From Pseudomonas shirazensis (GTDB lineage Bacteria > Pseudomonadota > Gammaproteobacteria > Pseudomonadales > Pseudomonadaceae), in assembly GCF_014268785.2 (NCBI RefSeq), contig NZ_JABWRD020000001.1, forward strand, positions 819,001 through 883,000: a DNA stretch of 64,000 nt. Reading direction: 5' to 3'. Position 1 is the first letter of the stretch, and every line of letters begins with the position of its first letter. A model generated the notes under the pieces. The model was not told where the DNA came from. It made no database searches and worked only from the letters and a program-made list of their open reading frames with translations. Below are positions 56,645 to 64,000 of the stretch, in pieces. A program made the position numbers and the translations under genes.

Positions 56645-56673
56645 ACTGGTCGGCCCTCGAGGGGCCGACCAGT
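56645..56673. terminator. Bidirectional hairpin after ureG
   Basis: ACTGGTCGGCCC / GGGCCGACCAGT pair perfectly over 12 bases with a five-base loop, about 30 bases after the ureG stop and 36 before the stop of the convergent coiled-coil gene. No strong T-run is present on either strand. Confidence 0.65.
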
Positions 56674-56709
56674 AGGGTTGGTTACCAGCGGGCTATCAGC
56701 GCTGCGGGA

Positions 56710-58491
56710 TCAAGCGCTCAATTCGTCGCGGTAGCTGGCCAGGTAGGTCAAGCGTTGATGACTGGCCTTCTCACGGTCGTCGATGATCATTTTCAGGGTG
56801 AAAGATGCCTGGTCCAGATACGCTGGCAGCTCCTGGCCAGTAATGTACGTGCCTGACAGTTTGTTGAGTTTGCTCCAGCCATCCTTGAAGGTCTGGGCAA
56901 ATCGGTCCGATACCACGCCAACCGCCAGCCACTGTCCTGCCTGGCTGATAAAGAATTCGTCGGTAGAGCGGACCAACTGGGCCAGGCGATTGGCACGCAG
57001 CCGTGCGCTATTGCCGGCGCTCTCATAGCTGGAAACCTGATCCGTCGCCTGGTCGAGGATGACCTGCATGAAATCGGAGAACGATTTGAAAAAGAAGGCC
57101 ATTTCTTCAACGATTTCCTTGGTCCGTTTGAGCGCGCTCACGCTCAGGTTCAACGATCGAACGGCAAGTTCGATGTTCTGTTTCTCGTTGCGCTGGCCGG
57201 CAAGCAGGGCAGTGAGGTTAACCAGCTCGGAAGCTTGCTCACGGCGGGTATTTTCGTATTCCTCGGCTTTACTGAGCATCTGCATCTGCATGTCGCGCAA
57301 ATTGCCTGCTTGTTTGCGTTGCTCCGCACTCAGCGATGCGGCATGTTCGCCGATGGCTTTGAGCGCCGCCTCCAGTTGTGACAGCTCCTGGCTGAGTTCG
57401 CCTTGCCGTGCTGCTACCTTTTCAAGGTCGGCCTGGACATCGCTGATACGGCCATCGAGGGTACCCTTGGCCGGATCAGCGGCGTCGGCGTTGCGCTTGC
57501 TCAAGTCATCCAGGTTGGACTTCAACTTGTCACGCTGCTCGTTGAGCAGCGTTTGCTCTGCACGCAGCTCGGAGCGCGCTTTTTTCATCTGGATACCTTT
57601 GTGCAGGTCATCGGCCTGGTTCTGCTGGCCAAGCCCCGCTGCGGCCGCCATCGAGGCGCCGCCAATCACGGCCGATGCGCCGCCGGTAGCTCCCATGGCT
57701 ACCATGGGCAGCAGCGCCCCCAGCATCTGTGCGCCAGTCTTCAAAAGCGACGCCCAGAACGATTTTTGCTCGGCGGTCTTCGCCTGTGAACCGTATTCCT
57801 GCGCCAGCTTTTCATAGCGGGCAACCTGTTGCTGCAAGTCGGCGACCAGACCCTCGAGCATCTCGCGCCGAGCATTAGCGATGACGAGTTCGCTCTGCAG
57901 CTTGCTATCTGCCTGAATGGTATCGCTTAGCGCGACTTCGCTGCGTGCGGTCGCGTCGGCGGTGTTACGGATGATGACATCGTATCTGTCCGCGATCGTG
58001 GTAAGGCTGTCGCGCACGGTAATTGCCGCTTGGGTGACTTCGTTGGCCATGGCCAGCAAATCAGCGGTGACGAATTCCTTGATTTCCTCCGGGTCACCGC
58101 CTTCCTTCACGTCAAGCCAGTCGGGTAGGCAGTTGCGCAAGGTAGTGCCGATTCTATTGGCGACGCGAATAGCACTCTTGATGCTTCGCTCACTCTCCTG
58201 CTGAGCGGTGATCAAGTCATTCATGATCGAGCCGATCCTGACGCGGATGTCTCCCTGCTCCTGGGGCGTGGTGTTGTAGGCGATGTAGAGCAGGTCGATG
58301 GCATGGTCGGTATCGTGCTTGGCCCGACTGGTGTCATAGGTGCCTTCGATCTTCTCGACATAGTTGGCGACCAGCGCAGTCTGCTCGACAGGTAAGCGCA
58401 GCGGTGTGGCCCTGCTCAGCGCTTCGATATGGCTGCTTATAGCGCTATCGATACGAGCATTGCGGCTGATGAATGGAATGACTTCGCTCAT
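56710..58491 (-). CDS. Long coiled-coil protein with one central hydrophobic segment (pore-former-like architecture)
   Basis: A 593-residue, strongly helical protein with no signal peptide. Residues 1-185 are helical (ESERSIKSAIRVANRIGTTL). Residues 185-240 form a heptad-rich coil. Residues 246-288 are the only hydrophobic stretch (LLKTGAQMLGALLPMVAMGA, then a Gly/Ala-rich turn and ASMAAAAGLG), long enough for a helical hairpin. Residues 293-440 form a very long coil with Leu/Ala heptads, and the rest is helical. Coil-hydrophobic hairpin-coil is the plan of alpha-helical pore-forming toxins (ClyA, XaxAB, MakA), but I see no specific family signature, so this is an architectural analogy. Its start overlaps the stop of the exported-protein gene by four bases. 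Confidence 0.6.
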   Translation of the reverse strand: MSEVIPFISRNARIDSAISSHIEALSRATPLRLPVEQTALVANYVEKIEGTYDTSRAKHDTDHAIDLLYIAYNTTPQEQGDIRVRIGSIMNDLITAQQESERSIKSAIRVANRIGTTLRNCLPDWLDVKEGGDPEEIKEFVTADLLAMANEVTQAAITVRDSLTTIADRYDVIIRNTADATARSEVALSDTIQADSKLQSELVIANARREMLEGLVADLQQQVARYEKLAQEYGSQAKTAEQKSFWASLLKTGAQMLGALLPMVAMGATGGASAVIGGASMAAAAGLGQQNQADDLHKGIQMKKARSELRAEQTLLNEQRDKLKSNLDDLSKRNADAADPAKGTLDGRISDVQADLEKVAARQGELSQELSQLEAALKAIGEHAASLSAEQRKQAGNLRDMQMQMLSKAEEYENTRREQASELVNLTALLAGQRNEKQNIELAVRSLNLSVSALKRTKEIVEEMAFFFKSFSDFMQVILDQATDQVSSYESAGNSARLRANRLAQLVRSTDEFFISQAGQWLAVGVVSDRFAQTFKDGWSKLNKLSGTYITGQELPAYLDQASFTLKMIIDDREKASHQRLTYLASYRDELSA

Positions 58492-59186
58492 GGGAATGGC
58501 CTTTTTGGTGGGTTATCGGGGCTGCAGTCCACTTCCCAGGAGGTCGGGAAGCGCACGCCTTGGTCGCGTAAAGGCGACCAGGCTTTTTCCAGAAGACGCC
58601 GGCCGGCGATCAGGTTGGCTTGAGCAGGCGGCTCAAGCAGGGCAAGGGCATCGGCTTGGCATTTGCGCGGATTGGCTGTGTTTCCAGCGCAGTCGTCGCC
58701 GGCAAACAGGAAATCGTCAACGTCGTGGGTAATGCTCTGCCTGGTTTCGCGTGACGAGGCCAACAGCGACTTGACTGCTGCGATCTGGCGCTCGGCCGAG
58801 CGGCCGATGGCAATGCTGTATTGGATAGCCGCTATCTCGTTACTGATGCCGCGCAGAGCCTGGTCGTGTTCAGGTCGCCACGGTAGGGATTGGTAGCGCT
58901 GGCGTTCCTGTTGCAGCTGTCGCTCCAGACGCCCGCGTGCGGCTTCCAGCTCAGGCAGGCGCCTGATCTCGCCGCCGACACTGTTTTCGATGTGCTGAAT
59001 ACGGCTAATCATCAGTTTTTCCACGCTTTCCAGGTGTCCTGTGCAGACAGCCATGCGTGCCTCCAGCACGGGCTCCAGGCTGGCATGGGCTGCGTTGCCG
59101 TAAAGCACTGCACCCAGCGCGAGCAGCACGCACGGCTGAGCAAGCGATGAGTGCAACCTGTGGCACATTCGGAAAGTGATTTTCAT
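58488..59186 (-). CDS. Exported cysteine-containing protein, partner of the coiled-coil gene
   Basis: A 232-residue protein with a signal peptide (hydrophobic core PCVLLALGAVLYG, cleavage near residue 35 at NAAHA-SLEP). The mature chain has a helical coil (residues 60-155; LPELEAARGRLERQLQQERQ). Four cysteines remain (48, 166, 176, 221), enough for two disulfides, which agrees with a periplasmic or secreted place. No family is recognised. It is the first gene of a two-gene operon: its TGA overlaps the ATG of the 593-residue protein (ATGA), so the two products are probably made in a fixed ratio. Confidence 0.65.
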   Translation of the reverse strand: MKITFRMCHRLHSSLAQPCVLLALGAVLYGNAAHASLEPVLEARMAVCTGHLESVEKLMISRIQHIENSVGGEIRRLPELEAARGRLERQLQQERQRYQSLPWRPEHDQALRGISNEIAAIQYSIAIGRSAERQIAAVKSLLASSRETRQSITHDVDDFLFAGDDCAGNTANPRKCQADALALLEPPAQANLIAGRRLLEKAWSPLRDQGVRFPTSWEVDCSPDNPPKRPFP

Positions 59187-59489
59187 TGGGCACCTCGCTA
59201 CGAATTCCCTTGAACACCCGTCACGGACTGCTGCGAAAACGCGCGACGGTGGTCCTCAGGTGGTGCCGGGATTAAGCCCCGGGCGCCATCTGCGAATAAG
59301 CAGGAAAGGCTTTACTTGGAGCTGAGCGCTGAGTTAAGTGAGGAAGCTCAAGCGTGGAGACGAGCCCGAGAGAGCGGAGGAGGGCGGAGGAGGGGTAACG
59401 CTTGAGGCCAAGCGTTACCAGGCGAGGGTCATCAGTTGCCTACGATCTTGCCAGCATTCGCCGCTAGCCATCGTCGGGCAAGCGTCATT
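59187..59489. other. 303-base gap upstream of the exported-protein/coiled-coil operon
   Basis: No gene is seen. It must contain the operon promoter, though no convincing -35/-10 can be picked by eye. It holds a purine tract with a tandem GGAGGAGGG repeat (59376-59384 and 59386-59394) and an 11-bp perfect hairpin just after it (59394-59419). Confidence 0.6.
59394..59419. terminator. Hairpin downstream of the proline-rich exported protein gene
   Basis: GGTAACGCTTG / CAAGCGTTACC form a perfect 11-bp stem around an AGGC loop, 70 bases after the minus-strand stop at 59490. It is followed on that strand by a pyrimidine tract (CCCCTCCTCC) rather than a T-run. Confidence 0.5.
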
Positions 59490-59786
59490 TCAAGGCTGAG
59501 GGTTACTGCTACCAGATCCCTGGCCCTTGCCCACGGGCGCGTCGGGAGTACCCATGCCCGGCAGCTTGTGATCATTGCTCTGGCTGGCAGGAGGACTGTC
59601 TGGATCATTGCCTTTCAGGCGAGGGTCAGTGTTGCGTGGCATGGGTGTTTCGATAGGATTGAGTGTGCTGTCTGCACCAGGCTTGGGCGCGCTGTTATGC
59701 GGGTCGTCCGGGTAGGTCGGGCCAGTACCCGCGGCCATGGCCAAAGGCGTTGCGAGCACGGCGGCAAGCAGCAGGAAGCGTTTCAT
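59490..59786 (-). CDS. Small proline/glycine-rich exported protein
   Basis: A 98-residue protein with a signal peptide (MKRFLLLAAVLATPLAMA, cleaved before AGTG). The mature 80 residues are rich in Pro, Gly, Asp and Asn (TYPDDPHNSAPKPGADS; GNDPDSPPASQSNDHKLPG), so it is probably disordered. The start is the ATG at 59786 with AAAGGAG eight bases before it; a longer frame adding 31 residues would bury the signal sequence. No family with known function is recognised. Confidence 0.75.
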   Translation of the reverse strand: MKRFLLLAAVLATPLAMAAGTGPTYPDDPHNSAPKPGADSTLNPIETPMPRNTDPRLKGNDPDSPPASQSNDHKLPGMGTPDAPVGKGQGSGSSNPQP

Positions 59787-59817
59787 GGGCAAGCTCCTTT
59801 GCGTGGATAAAGTGCCA

Positions 59818-59855
59818 GCCTTGCCGCTGAACAGAAGCTGATCACACGGCAAGGC
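59818..59855. terminator. Inverted repeat downstream of the gluconate permease gene
   Basis: GCCTTGCCG and CGGCAAGGC are exact complements separated by 20 bases, about 57 bases after the permease stop on the minus strand. It may end the gntK-gntT transcript but lacks a T-run. Confidence 0.4.
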
Positions 59856-59911
59856 CCTTATCTCACTTGAGCCTGACACCCCACGCTAGGTGCCAGTATC
59901 CCGACCAACGG

Positions 59912-61264
59912 TCAGACGAACTGCGCCAGCAACATGATGAAGATGATGCCGACCACCGACAGGATGGTCTCCATCATGCTCCAGGTCTTGAACGTTTCTG
60001 CTACGGTCATGTTGAAGTACTGCTTGACCAGCCAGAAACCGGCGTCGTTGACGTGGGACAGAATCAGCGAACCGGCGCCGGTGGCCAGCACCAGCAGCTC
60101 ACGGTTGACCCCTGGTACCAACGCGATCACCGGTGCAACGATACCGGCGCCGGTGATGGTCGCTACCGTTGCCGAGCCTGTGGCGATCCGGATGACCGCC
60201 GCCACCAACCAGGCCAGCATGATTGGCGATATCTGCGCTTGCACCGCCATCTGGCCGATGACGTTGCCTACGCCAGTGTCCACCAGCATCTGCTTGAAGC
60301 CGCCGCCAGCGCCGACAATCAACACGATGGCAGCGGTGGGGGCCAGGCTCTGGTCAAGCATCTTCATGATCTGCTGACGGTTGAAGCCGCGCGCCGCGCC
60401 GAAGGTGTAGAACGCCAGCAGCAGCGCCGCGAGCAGGGCGGTGATCGGGTGGCCGATCAGGTCCATCCACTGGCGCACGATGTTTTCAGCGGGCAGCACC
60501 ACATCAGCAAACGTCTTCAGCAACATCAGCACTACCGGCAACAGCACGGTGATCAGGGTGATGCTGAAGCTTGGCAGGTTGCGCTGGTCGGACTCGCGAG
60601 CAATCTGGTCCATCAGCTCTTGCGACGGGTTGCCTGGGATGTAACGCGAGATGAAATTGCCGTACAGCGGGCCGGCGATGATTGCCGTCGGCAGCGCTAC
60701 CAGCAAACCGTAGAAAATGGTCTTGCCGATGTCGGCGTTGAAAATGCCGATCGCCAGCAGCGGGCCTGGATGCGGCGGGACCAGTCCATGCACGACGGAC
60801 AGGCCTGCCAACAGCGGAATACCGATCTTGACCAAGGACACCCCGGTGCGCCGAGCTACGATGAACACCAGCGGGATCAGCAGCACAAAGCCGATTTCGA
60901 AGAACAGCGGGATGCCCACCAGAAATGCGGCGAACATCATGGCCCAGTGCACCTTCTGTTTGCCGAAGGCGCGGATCAGGGTCTGCGCGATCTGGTCAGC
61001 GCCGCCGGAGTCGGCCATCAGCTTGCCGAGCATGGTGCCCAGTGCAAGCACGATGCCGACAAAGCCAAGCACGCCGCCAAAGCCGTCCTGAAACGACTTC
61101 ATGACCTTGGCAACGGGCATGCCCGAGGTCAGGCCGAGAAAGCCCGCAGCCAGGGTCAGGGCAACAAAAGGATGCACCTTGAAGTGGGTGATCAGCAGGA
61201 TGAGCCCGATGATGGTCACCAGGGCATCGAGTAGCAGGAACGTATCGGTAGCCAGTCCGAACAT
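59912..61264 (-). CDS. gntT: Gluconate permease (GntP family)
   Basis: A 450-residue inner-membrane transporter with about twelve to fourteen helices. Family blocks are HPFVALTLAAGFLGLTSGMP, the PLFFEIGFVLLIPLVF helix, HGLVPPHPGPLLAI, IVLIVGAGGGFKQMLVDTGV and LILSHVNDAGFWLVKQYFNM. GntP proteins take up gluconate by proton symport. It lies 109 bases after gntK on the same strand; that gap holds a palindrome identical in core to the one before gntK, so it may have its own GntR-controlled promoter. The symbol could equally be gntP or gntU. Confidence 0.92.
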   Translation of the reverse strand: MFGLATDTFLLLDALVTIIGLILLITHFKVHPFVALTLAAGFLGLTSGMPVAKVMKSFQDGFGGVLGFVGIVLALGTMLGKLMADSGGADQIAQTLIRAFGKQKVHWAMMFAAFLVGIPLFFEIGFVLLIPLVFIVARRTGVSLVKIGIPLLAGLSVVHGLVPPHPGPLLAIGIFNADIGKTIFYGLLVALPTAIIAGPLYGNFISRYIPGNPSQELMDQIARESDQRNLPSFSITLITVLLPVVLMLLKTFADVVLPAENIVRQWMDLIGHPITALLAALLLAFYTFGAARGFNRQQIMKMLDQSLAPTAAIVLIVGAGGGFKQMLVDTGVGNVIGQMAVQAQISPIMLAWLVAAVIRIATGSATVATITGAGIVAPVIALVPGVNRELLVLATGAGSLILSHVNDAGFWLVKQYFNMTVAETFKTWSMMETILSVVGIIFIMLLAQFV

Positions 61265-61336
61265 GATTAATGAGCCTCGGTTTTGTCTTTGTTGTTAGGC
61301 GTAGCGTTATGGAACTTCTGGTGCTTTTTGACGTCG

Positions 61337-61350
61337 AGACAGCGCTGTCT
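61337..61350 (-). promoter_or_regulatory. Candidate GntR operator upstream of the gluconate permease gene
   Basis: AGACAGCGCTGTCT is a perfect 14-bp palindrome 73 bases before the permease start. It differs at one position from the site at 61932. Its centre AGCGCT also agrees with the TAGCGCT core that I recall being reported for P. aeruginosa GntR. Confidence 0.65.
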
Positions 61351-61373
61351 TTGGTGAGCTGGTAAACCGCCGC

Positions 61374-61913
61374 TCAGGCGATTCGCGCCAATGTCCGCTC
61401 ACCGCAGGGCTTTAACCAGTCGTGTACGCTTTCGGCCAGCGCGGCTACTGGCCGGGTAGCGTCCAGCGCCAGGGTGAGTGGCTCGCCACGAGGGGATTCG
61501 AGGGCGGCAAACTGGCTTTCGATAAGGCTGGCAGGCATGAAGTGGCCAGGACGGGCCAGCACGCGCTTCTCGGCCTCGGCAGGGGTCAGTTCGAGGAACA
61601 CGAAGCCCAGCTCAGGCACGGCTTCACGCAATGCATCGCGATAGCGGCGCTTCAACGCAGAGCAGGTCAGGATTGGTCGTTCGCCGGCCTTGAGCGTGGT
61701 CTGTAGTTCCTGGCCGAGCAGCACCAGCCAACCGGCACGGTCGGCATCATCGAGCGGCACGCCAGCGCTCATTTTTTCGATATTGGCAGCGGGGTGAAAA
61801 GCATCGCCTTCGATCAGCCGACCGCCACTGCGGGCGGCAATGGCAGCGCCGATGCAGCTTTTGCCGCAGCCTGCTACACCCATCACCACGATCGCGGACA
61901 GGGGAGAGTTCAT
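61374..61913 (-). CDS. gntK: Gluconokinase
   Basis: A 179-residue P-loop kinase of the GntK type. Walker A is GVAGCGKS (residues 12-19). EGDAFHPAANIEKMSAGVPL is the gluconate-binding region, CSALKRRYRDALREAVPELG is the conserved central helix, and GHFMPASLIESQFAALE follows. It phosphorylates gluconate to 6-phosphogluconate with ATP, feeding the Entner-Doudoroff route. AGGAGG stands directly before the ATG at 61913, and a GntR-like palindrome lies 19 bases upstream. Confidence 0.95.
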   Translation of the reverse strand: MNSPLSAIVVMGVAGCGKSCIGAAIAARSGGRLIEGDAFHPAANIEKMSAGVPLDDADRAGWLVLLGQELQTTLKAGERPILTCSALKRRYRDALREAVPELGFVFLELTPAEAEKRVLARPGHFMPASLIESQFAALESPRGEPLTLALDATRPVAALAESVHDWLKPCGERTLARIA

Positions 61914-61931
61914 CAGTACCTCCTGCAGGTA

Positions 61932-61945
61932 AGATAGCGCTGTCT
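61932..61945 (-). promoter_or_regulatory. Candidate GntR operator upstream of gntK
   Basis: AGATAGCGCTGTCT is palindromic at 12 of 14 positions and is preceded by AGGTA, giving AAG-A-TAGCGCT, which matches the AAG-N-TAGCGCT core I recall for P. aeruginosa GntR. It lies between gntK and gntR, just before the gntK ribosome site, where a bound repressor would block initiation. Confidence 0.7.
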
Positions 61946-62119
61946 CGACATGGACGTCGATGTGTGGGCGCCACCCTCCCGGATGTTATTGGTCTTGTCT
62001 AACGCAGTATGATCGCTCGACGCAGGGCAATTGATAAAGATTACATTGCCTGTGTCCTGGGACAGCGCTACCTTAGTGGCCGTTCCCCACCCTTGGCAAG
62101 TAGTAAAATTACAACACCC

Positions 62120-63139
62120 ATGTCACGCACCGGCTCCCGCACTACTGGTCGTCCCACCCTGGCAGAAGTTGCCAGGCTCTCCGGCGTTTCACCGATAACG
62201 GCCTCGCGGGCGTTGCGCGGGGTCGCCACCGTTGCCCCTGAACTGGCCGAAAAAGTCCTCGCTGCGGCGGCCACCCTGGGTTACATCGCCAACCCGGCAG
62301 CCCGCGCGCTGGCCTCGGCGCGCAGCCATTCGGTGGTGGTATTGATCCCATCGCTGTCCAACCAGCTGTTCATCGATACCCTCGAAGCGATCCACGCAGT
62401 GATGCGTCCGCGCGGTCTCGAAGTGCTCATCGGCAACTATCACTACGACGTTGATGAAGAAGAGAACCTGATCCGCAACTACCTCGCCTATCAGCCCTGT
62501 GGCGTACTGTTGACCGGCTTTGATCGCACCGAAGGTTCGCGCCATTTGCTGGCTGCCAGCCGAGTGCCCTGTGTGCACATGATGGAGCTGGGTGAGCAGG
62601 CAGATGCGGTGTCTGTAGGGTTCTCTCAGCAGCAGGCAGGCTACGCTGCCGCCCGCCATTTGATCGAGCGGGGTCGACGGCGGCTGGCGTTCATTGCCGC
62701 GCAGCTCGACCCGCGGGTAATGCAGCGCGCCGCAGGCTTTCGCCAGGCGTTGCTTGAGGCCGGATTGCAAGCGCCCGAACTGGAGCTGCTGGCCGCACAG
62801 CCCTCGTCAATTGGTCTTGGCGGCGAACTGTTCAGCCGCTTGTTGGCACAGGCGCCAGAGGTCGACGGGGTGTTCTTCTGTAACGATGACCTTGCTCAGG
62901 GCGCAGTCCTGCAGGCCCTGCGCCAAGGCATCGCAGTGCCGCAACGGGTGGCCATGGTCGGCTTCAACGACCTGCCAGGTTCTGCGCACATGGTGCCGCC
63001 GTTGACCTCGATCCGGACCCCGCGTGCTGCCGTTGGTCGGGCCGCGGCGCAAGCGCTGCTGGCGATGCTTGATGGCAAGCGGGTGAGCGCTACGCGTCAG
63101 GATCTGGGCTTTGAGCTGATGGTTCGGGAGAGTACCTGA
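62120..63139 (+). CDS. gntR: LacI-family repressor of gluconate use (GntR)
   Basis: A 339-residue repressor. The N-terminal LacI helix-turn-helix is TLAEVARLSGVSPITASRAL, followed by the hinge helix region NPAARALASARS. The periplasmic-binding-protein-like core (SVVVLIPSLSNQLFIDTLEA; GVFFCNDDLAQGAVLQ; VAMVGFNDLPGSAHMVPPLT) would bind gluconate or 6-phosphogluconate. The start at 62120 (MSRTGSRTTGRP) is chosen because the HTH normally lies near the N-terminus; an in-frame ATG at 62009 would add 37 unrelated residues. No strong ribosome site is seen. It is divergent from gntK. Confidence 0.92.
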   Translation: MSRTGSRTTGRPTLAEVARLSGVSPITASRALRGVATVAPELAEKVLAAAATLGYIANPAARALASARSHSVVVLIPSLSNQLFIDTLEAIHAVMRPRGLEVLIGNYHYDVDEEENLIRNYLAYQPCGVLLTGFDRTEGSRHLLAASRVPCVHMMELGEQADAVSVGFSQQQAGYAAARHLIERGRRRLAFIAAQLDPRVMQRAAGFRQALLEAGLQAPELELLAAQPSSIGLGGELFSRLLAQAPEVDGVFFCNDDLAQGAVLQALRQGIAVPQRVAMVGFNDLPGSAHMVPPLTSIRTPRAAVGRAAAQALLAMLDGKRVSATRQDLGFELMVREST

Positions 63140-63232
63140 AGCGGCTGATTGCAAGGTGATATCAGCGGCCTTGCGCCGTTTCGCCGGCGATCTATGCTGA
63201 GGGCACCCCGTCCACGCAAGGAGCCCGGCGTC

Positions 63233-64000
63233 ATGTTCGATTACCATCGCAAATCCGATATCGTCGAAATCCAGCGCTGTCATCAGGCCTTGGTGGGGAT
63301 GGAGGCCAGACTGGCCGCGATCAGTCGGTCGATGGCCATGATCGAGTTCACTGCCGACGGCACTATCATTGCCGCCAACGATAAATTCTGCCAGGCATTG
63401 GGCTATAGCGCCCAGGAGATCGCGGGCAAGCATCATCGCCTGTTCTGCGATCCGGAGTACGCCAAAAGCCCGGCTTACCAGCAATTGTGGCAAGCGCTGG
63501 GCAGAGGCGAGGCCATCAGCGGTACCTTCGAGCGCGTCGACAAGGCTGGCCGCGAGGTCTGGCTGCAAGCCAGTTACATGCCCGTGCTGGATGAGCAACA
63601 GCGCGTCACCAGTGTGATCAAGGTCGCCTCTGACATCACTCAGCGGATCCACGGCGAGCACGAAAGCGAAGCCCTGCTGCAGGCGATCAGCCGATCCATG
63701 GCAGTGATCGAATTCACACCACAGGGGAGGGTGCTGACTGCCAATGCCAACTTCTTGCAAACCATGGGCTACCGGCTCGAAGAAGTGGTGGGCCGTCATC
63801 ATGGACTGTTTTGCCTCGCCCATGAGCGAGAGTCGGCCGAATACCGCGAGTTCTGGGCCTCACTTAACCGCGGTGAGTACCATTCGCACCGTTTCGAGCG
63901 AATCAACAAGCAAGGGCAGATTGTCTATCTGGAAGCTTCATACAACCCGATCTTCGATAACAAGGGCCGGTTGGTCAAAGTGGTCAAGTTCGCCAGCGAC
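63233..64000 (+). CDS. PAS-PAS methyl-accepting chemotaxis-type protein (partial, BdlA-like)
   Basis: Cut by the right edge; 256 residues are visible. No membrane segment or signal peptide is present. Two tandem PAS domains can be read: residues about 32-140 (FTADGTIIAANDKFCQALGY, then GKHHRLFCDPEYA) and about 155-256 (FTPQGRVLTANANFLQTMGY, then GRHHGLFCLAHERE). Each ends with a PAC-like ASYxPxxD strand. This double PAS with HHxLFC is typical of soluble chemoreceptors such as BdlA and Aer-like proteins, in which an MCP signalling domain follows; that part lies outside the window. AAGGAG stands about 11 bases before the ATG. Confidence 0.82.
   Translation, partial: MFDYHRKSDIVEIQRCHQALVGMEARLAAISRSMAMIEFTADGTIIAANDKFCQALGYSAQEIAGKHHRLFCDPEYAKSPAYQQLWQALGRGEAISGTFERVDKAGREVWLQASYMPVLDEQQRVTSVIKVASDITQRIHGEHESEALLQAISRSMAVIEFTPQGRVLTANANFLQTMGYRLEEVVGRHHGLFCLAHERESAEYREFWASLNRGEYHSHRFERINKQGQIVYLEASYNPIFDNKGRLVKVVKFASD

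Noticed and set aside
59867..61234. 455-codon plus-strand frame across the gluconate permease
   Set aside because: Asp/His/Gln-rich translation is the complement of a membrane protein; not a real gene.
1..64000. CRISPR arrays, tRNA or rRNA genes, insertion sequences
   Set aside because: No regularly spaced repeats, cloverleaf-like segments, rRNA core sequences or transposase genes were noticed on reading the window; a tRNAscan or IS search would be needed for certainty.

Overview
The window looks like a piece of chromosome from a fluorescent Pseudomonas, most likely the P. putida group. The evidence is the high GC content, the gene families (lpxH-ppiB-glnS-cysS block, PvdQ-type acylase, ureDABCE-hupE-ureFG, gntT-gntK-gntR), Pseudomonas-style start regions and one REP-like inverted repeat. 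I see no prophage, integrase, transposase, CRISPR array, rRNA or tRNA. Most of the sequence is ordinary core and accessory metabolism. Both edges cut a gene: glcE at the left and a PAS-PAS chemoreceptor-type protein at the right.

Layout. 1-6.6 kb: glycolate oxidase genes glcD and glcE behind an M20 carboxypeptidase, a LysR regulator, a zinc-less alcohol dehydrogenase/quinone reductase, a small DUF2388 exported protein and a glutathione S-transferase. 6.6-20.2 kb: two paralogous TonB-dependent receptors transcribed away from each other. The second heads an eight-gene operon with a peptide/nickel-class ABC importer (lipoprotein, two permeases, double ATPase), a DszC/SfnB-like flavin enzyme, a DszA/NtaA-like FMN monooxygenase and an aldo/keto reductase. 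A good sigma-54 promoter and two dyads precede it. This looks like outer-membrane to cytoplasm uptake plus oxidative cleavage of an unidentified, probably organosulfur, compound.

20.2-35 kb: a SleB-type cell wall hydrolase, a cytoplasmic S8 serine protease, a dCache chemoreceptor, an Na+/H+ antiporter-superfamily transporter, an orphan FecR, exonuclease III, a GNAT protein and the tamA-tamB pair. 35-38 kb: a three-gene unit made of a Mor-type activator and two DUF2589 proteins, a small secreted protein, a 62-residue membrane protein and a winged-helix regulator. 38-50.8 kb: pvdQ, lpxH, ppiB, glnS, cysS, a two-component system, ilvE, an ABC-F ATPase and a glyoxalase-fold protein.

50.8-56.6 kb: a complete urease cluster with nickel transporter and all accessory proteins, preceded by a candidate sigma-54 promoter. 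56.6-59.9 kb: a two-gene operon for an exported cysteine-containing protein and a 593-residue coiled-coil protein with one central hydrophobic segment (architecture reminiscent of alpha-helical pore-forming proteins), then a small proline-rich exported protein. 59.9-63.1 kb: gluconate permease, gluconokinase and the LacI-type repressor gntR, with two near-identical 14-bp palindromes that look like GntR operators.

The best candidates for undescribed biology are the Mor/DUF2589/DUF2589 unit, the coiled-coil/hydrophobic-hairpin operon, and the sigma-54 driven TonB-ABC-monooxygenase operon. All functional statements rest on reading sequence motifs and recalled family knowledge; no search was run.
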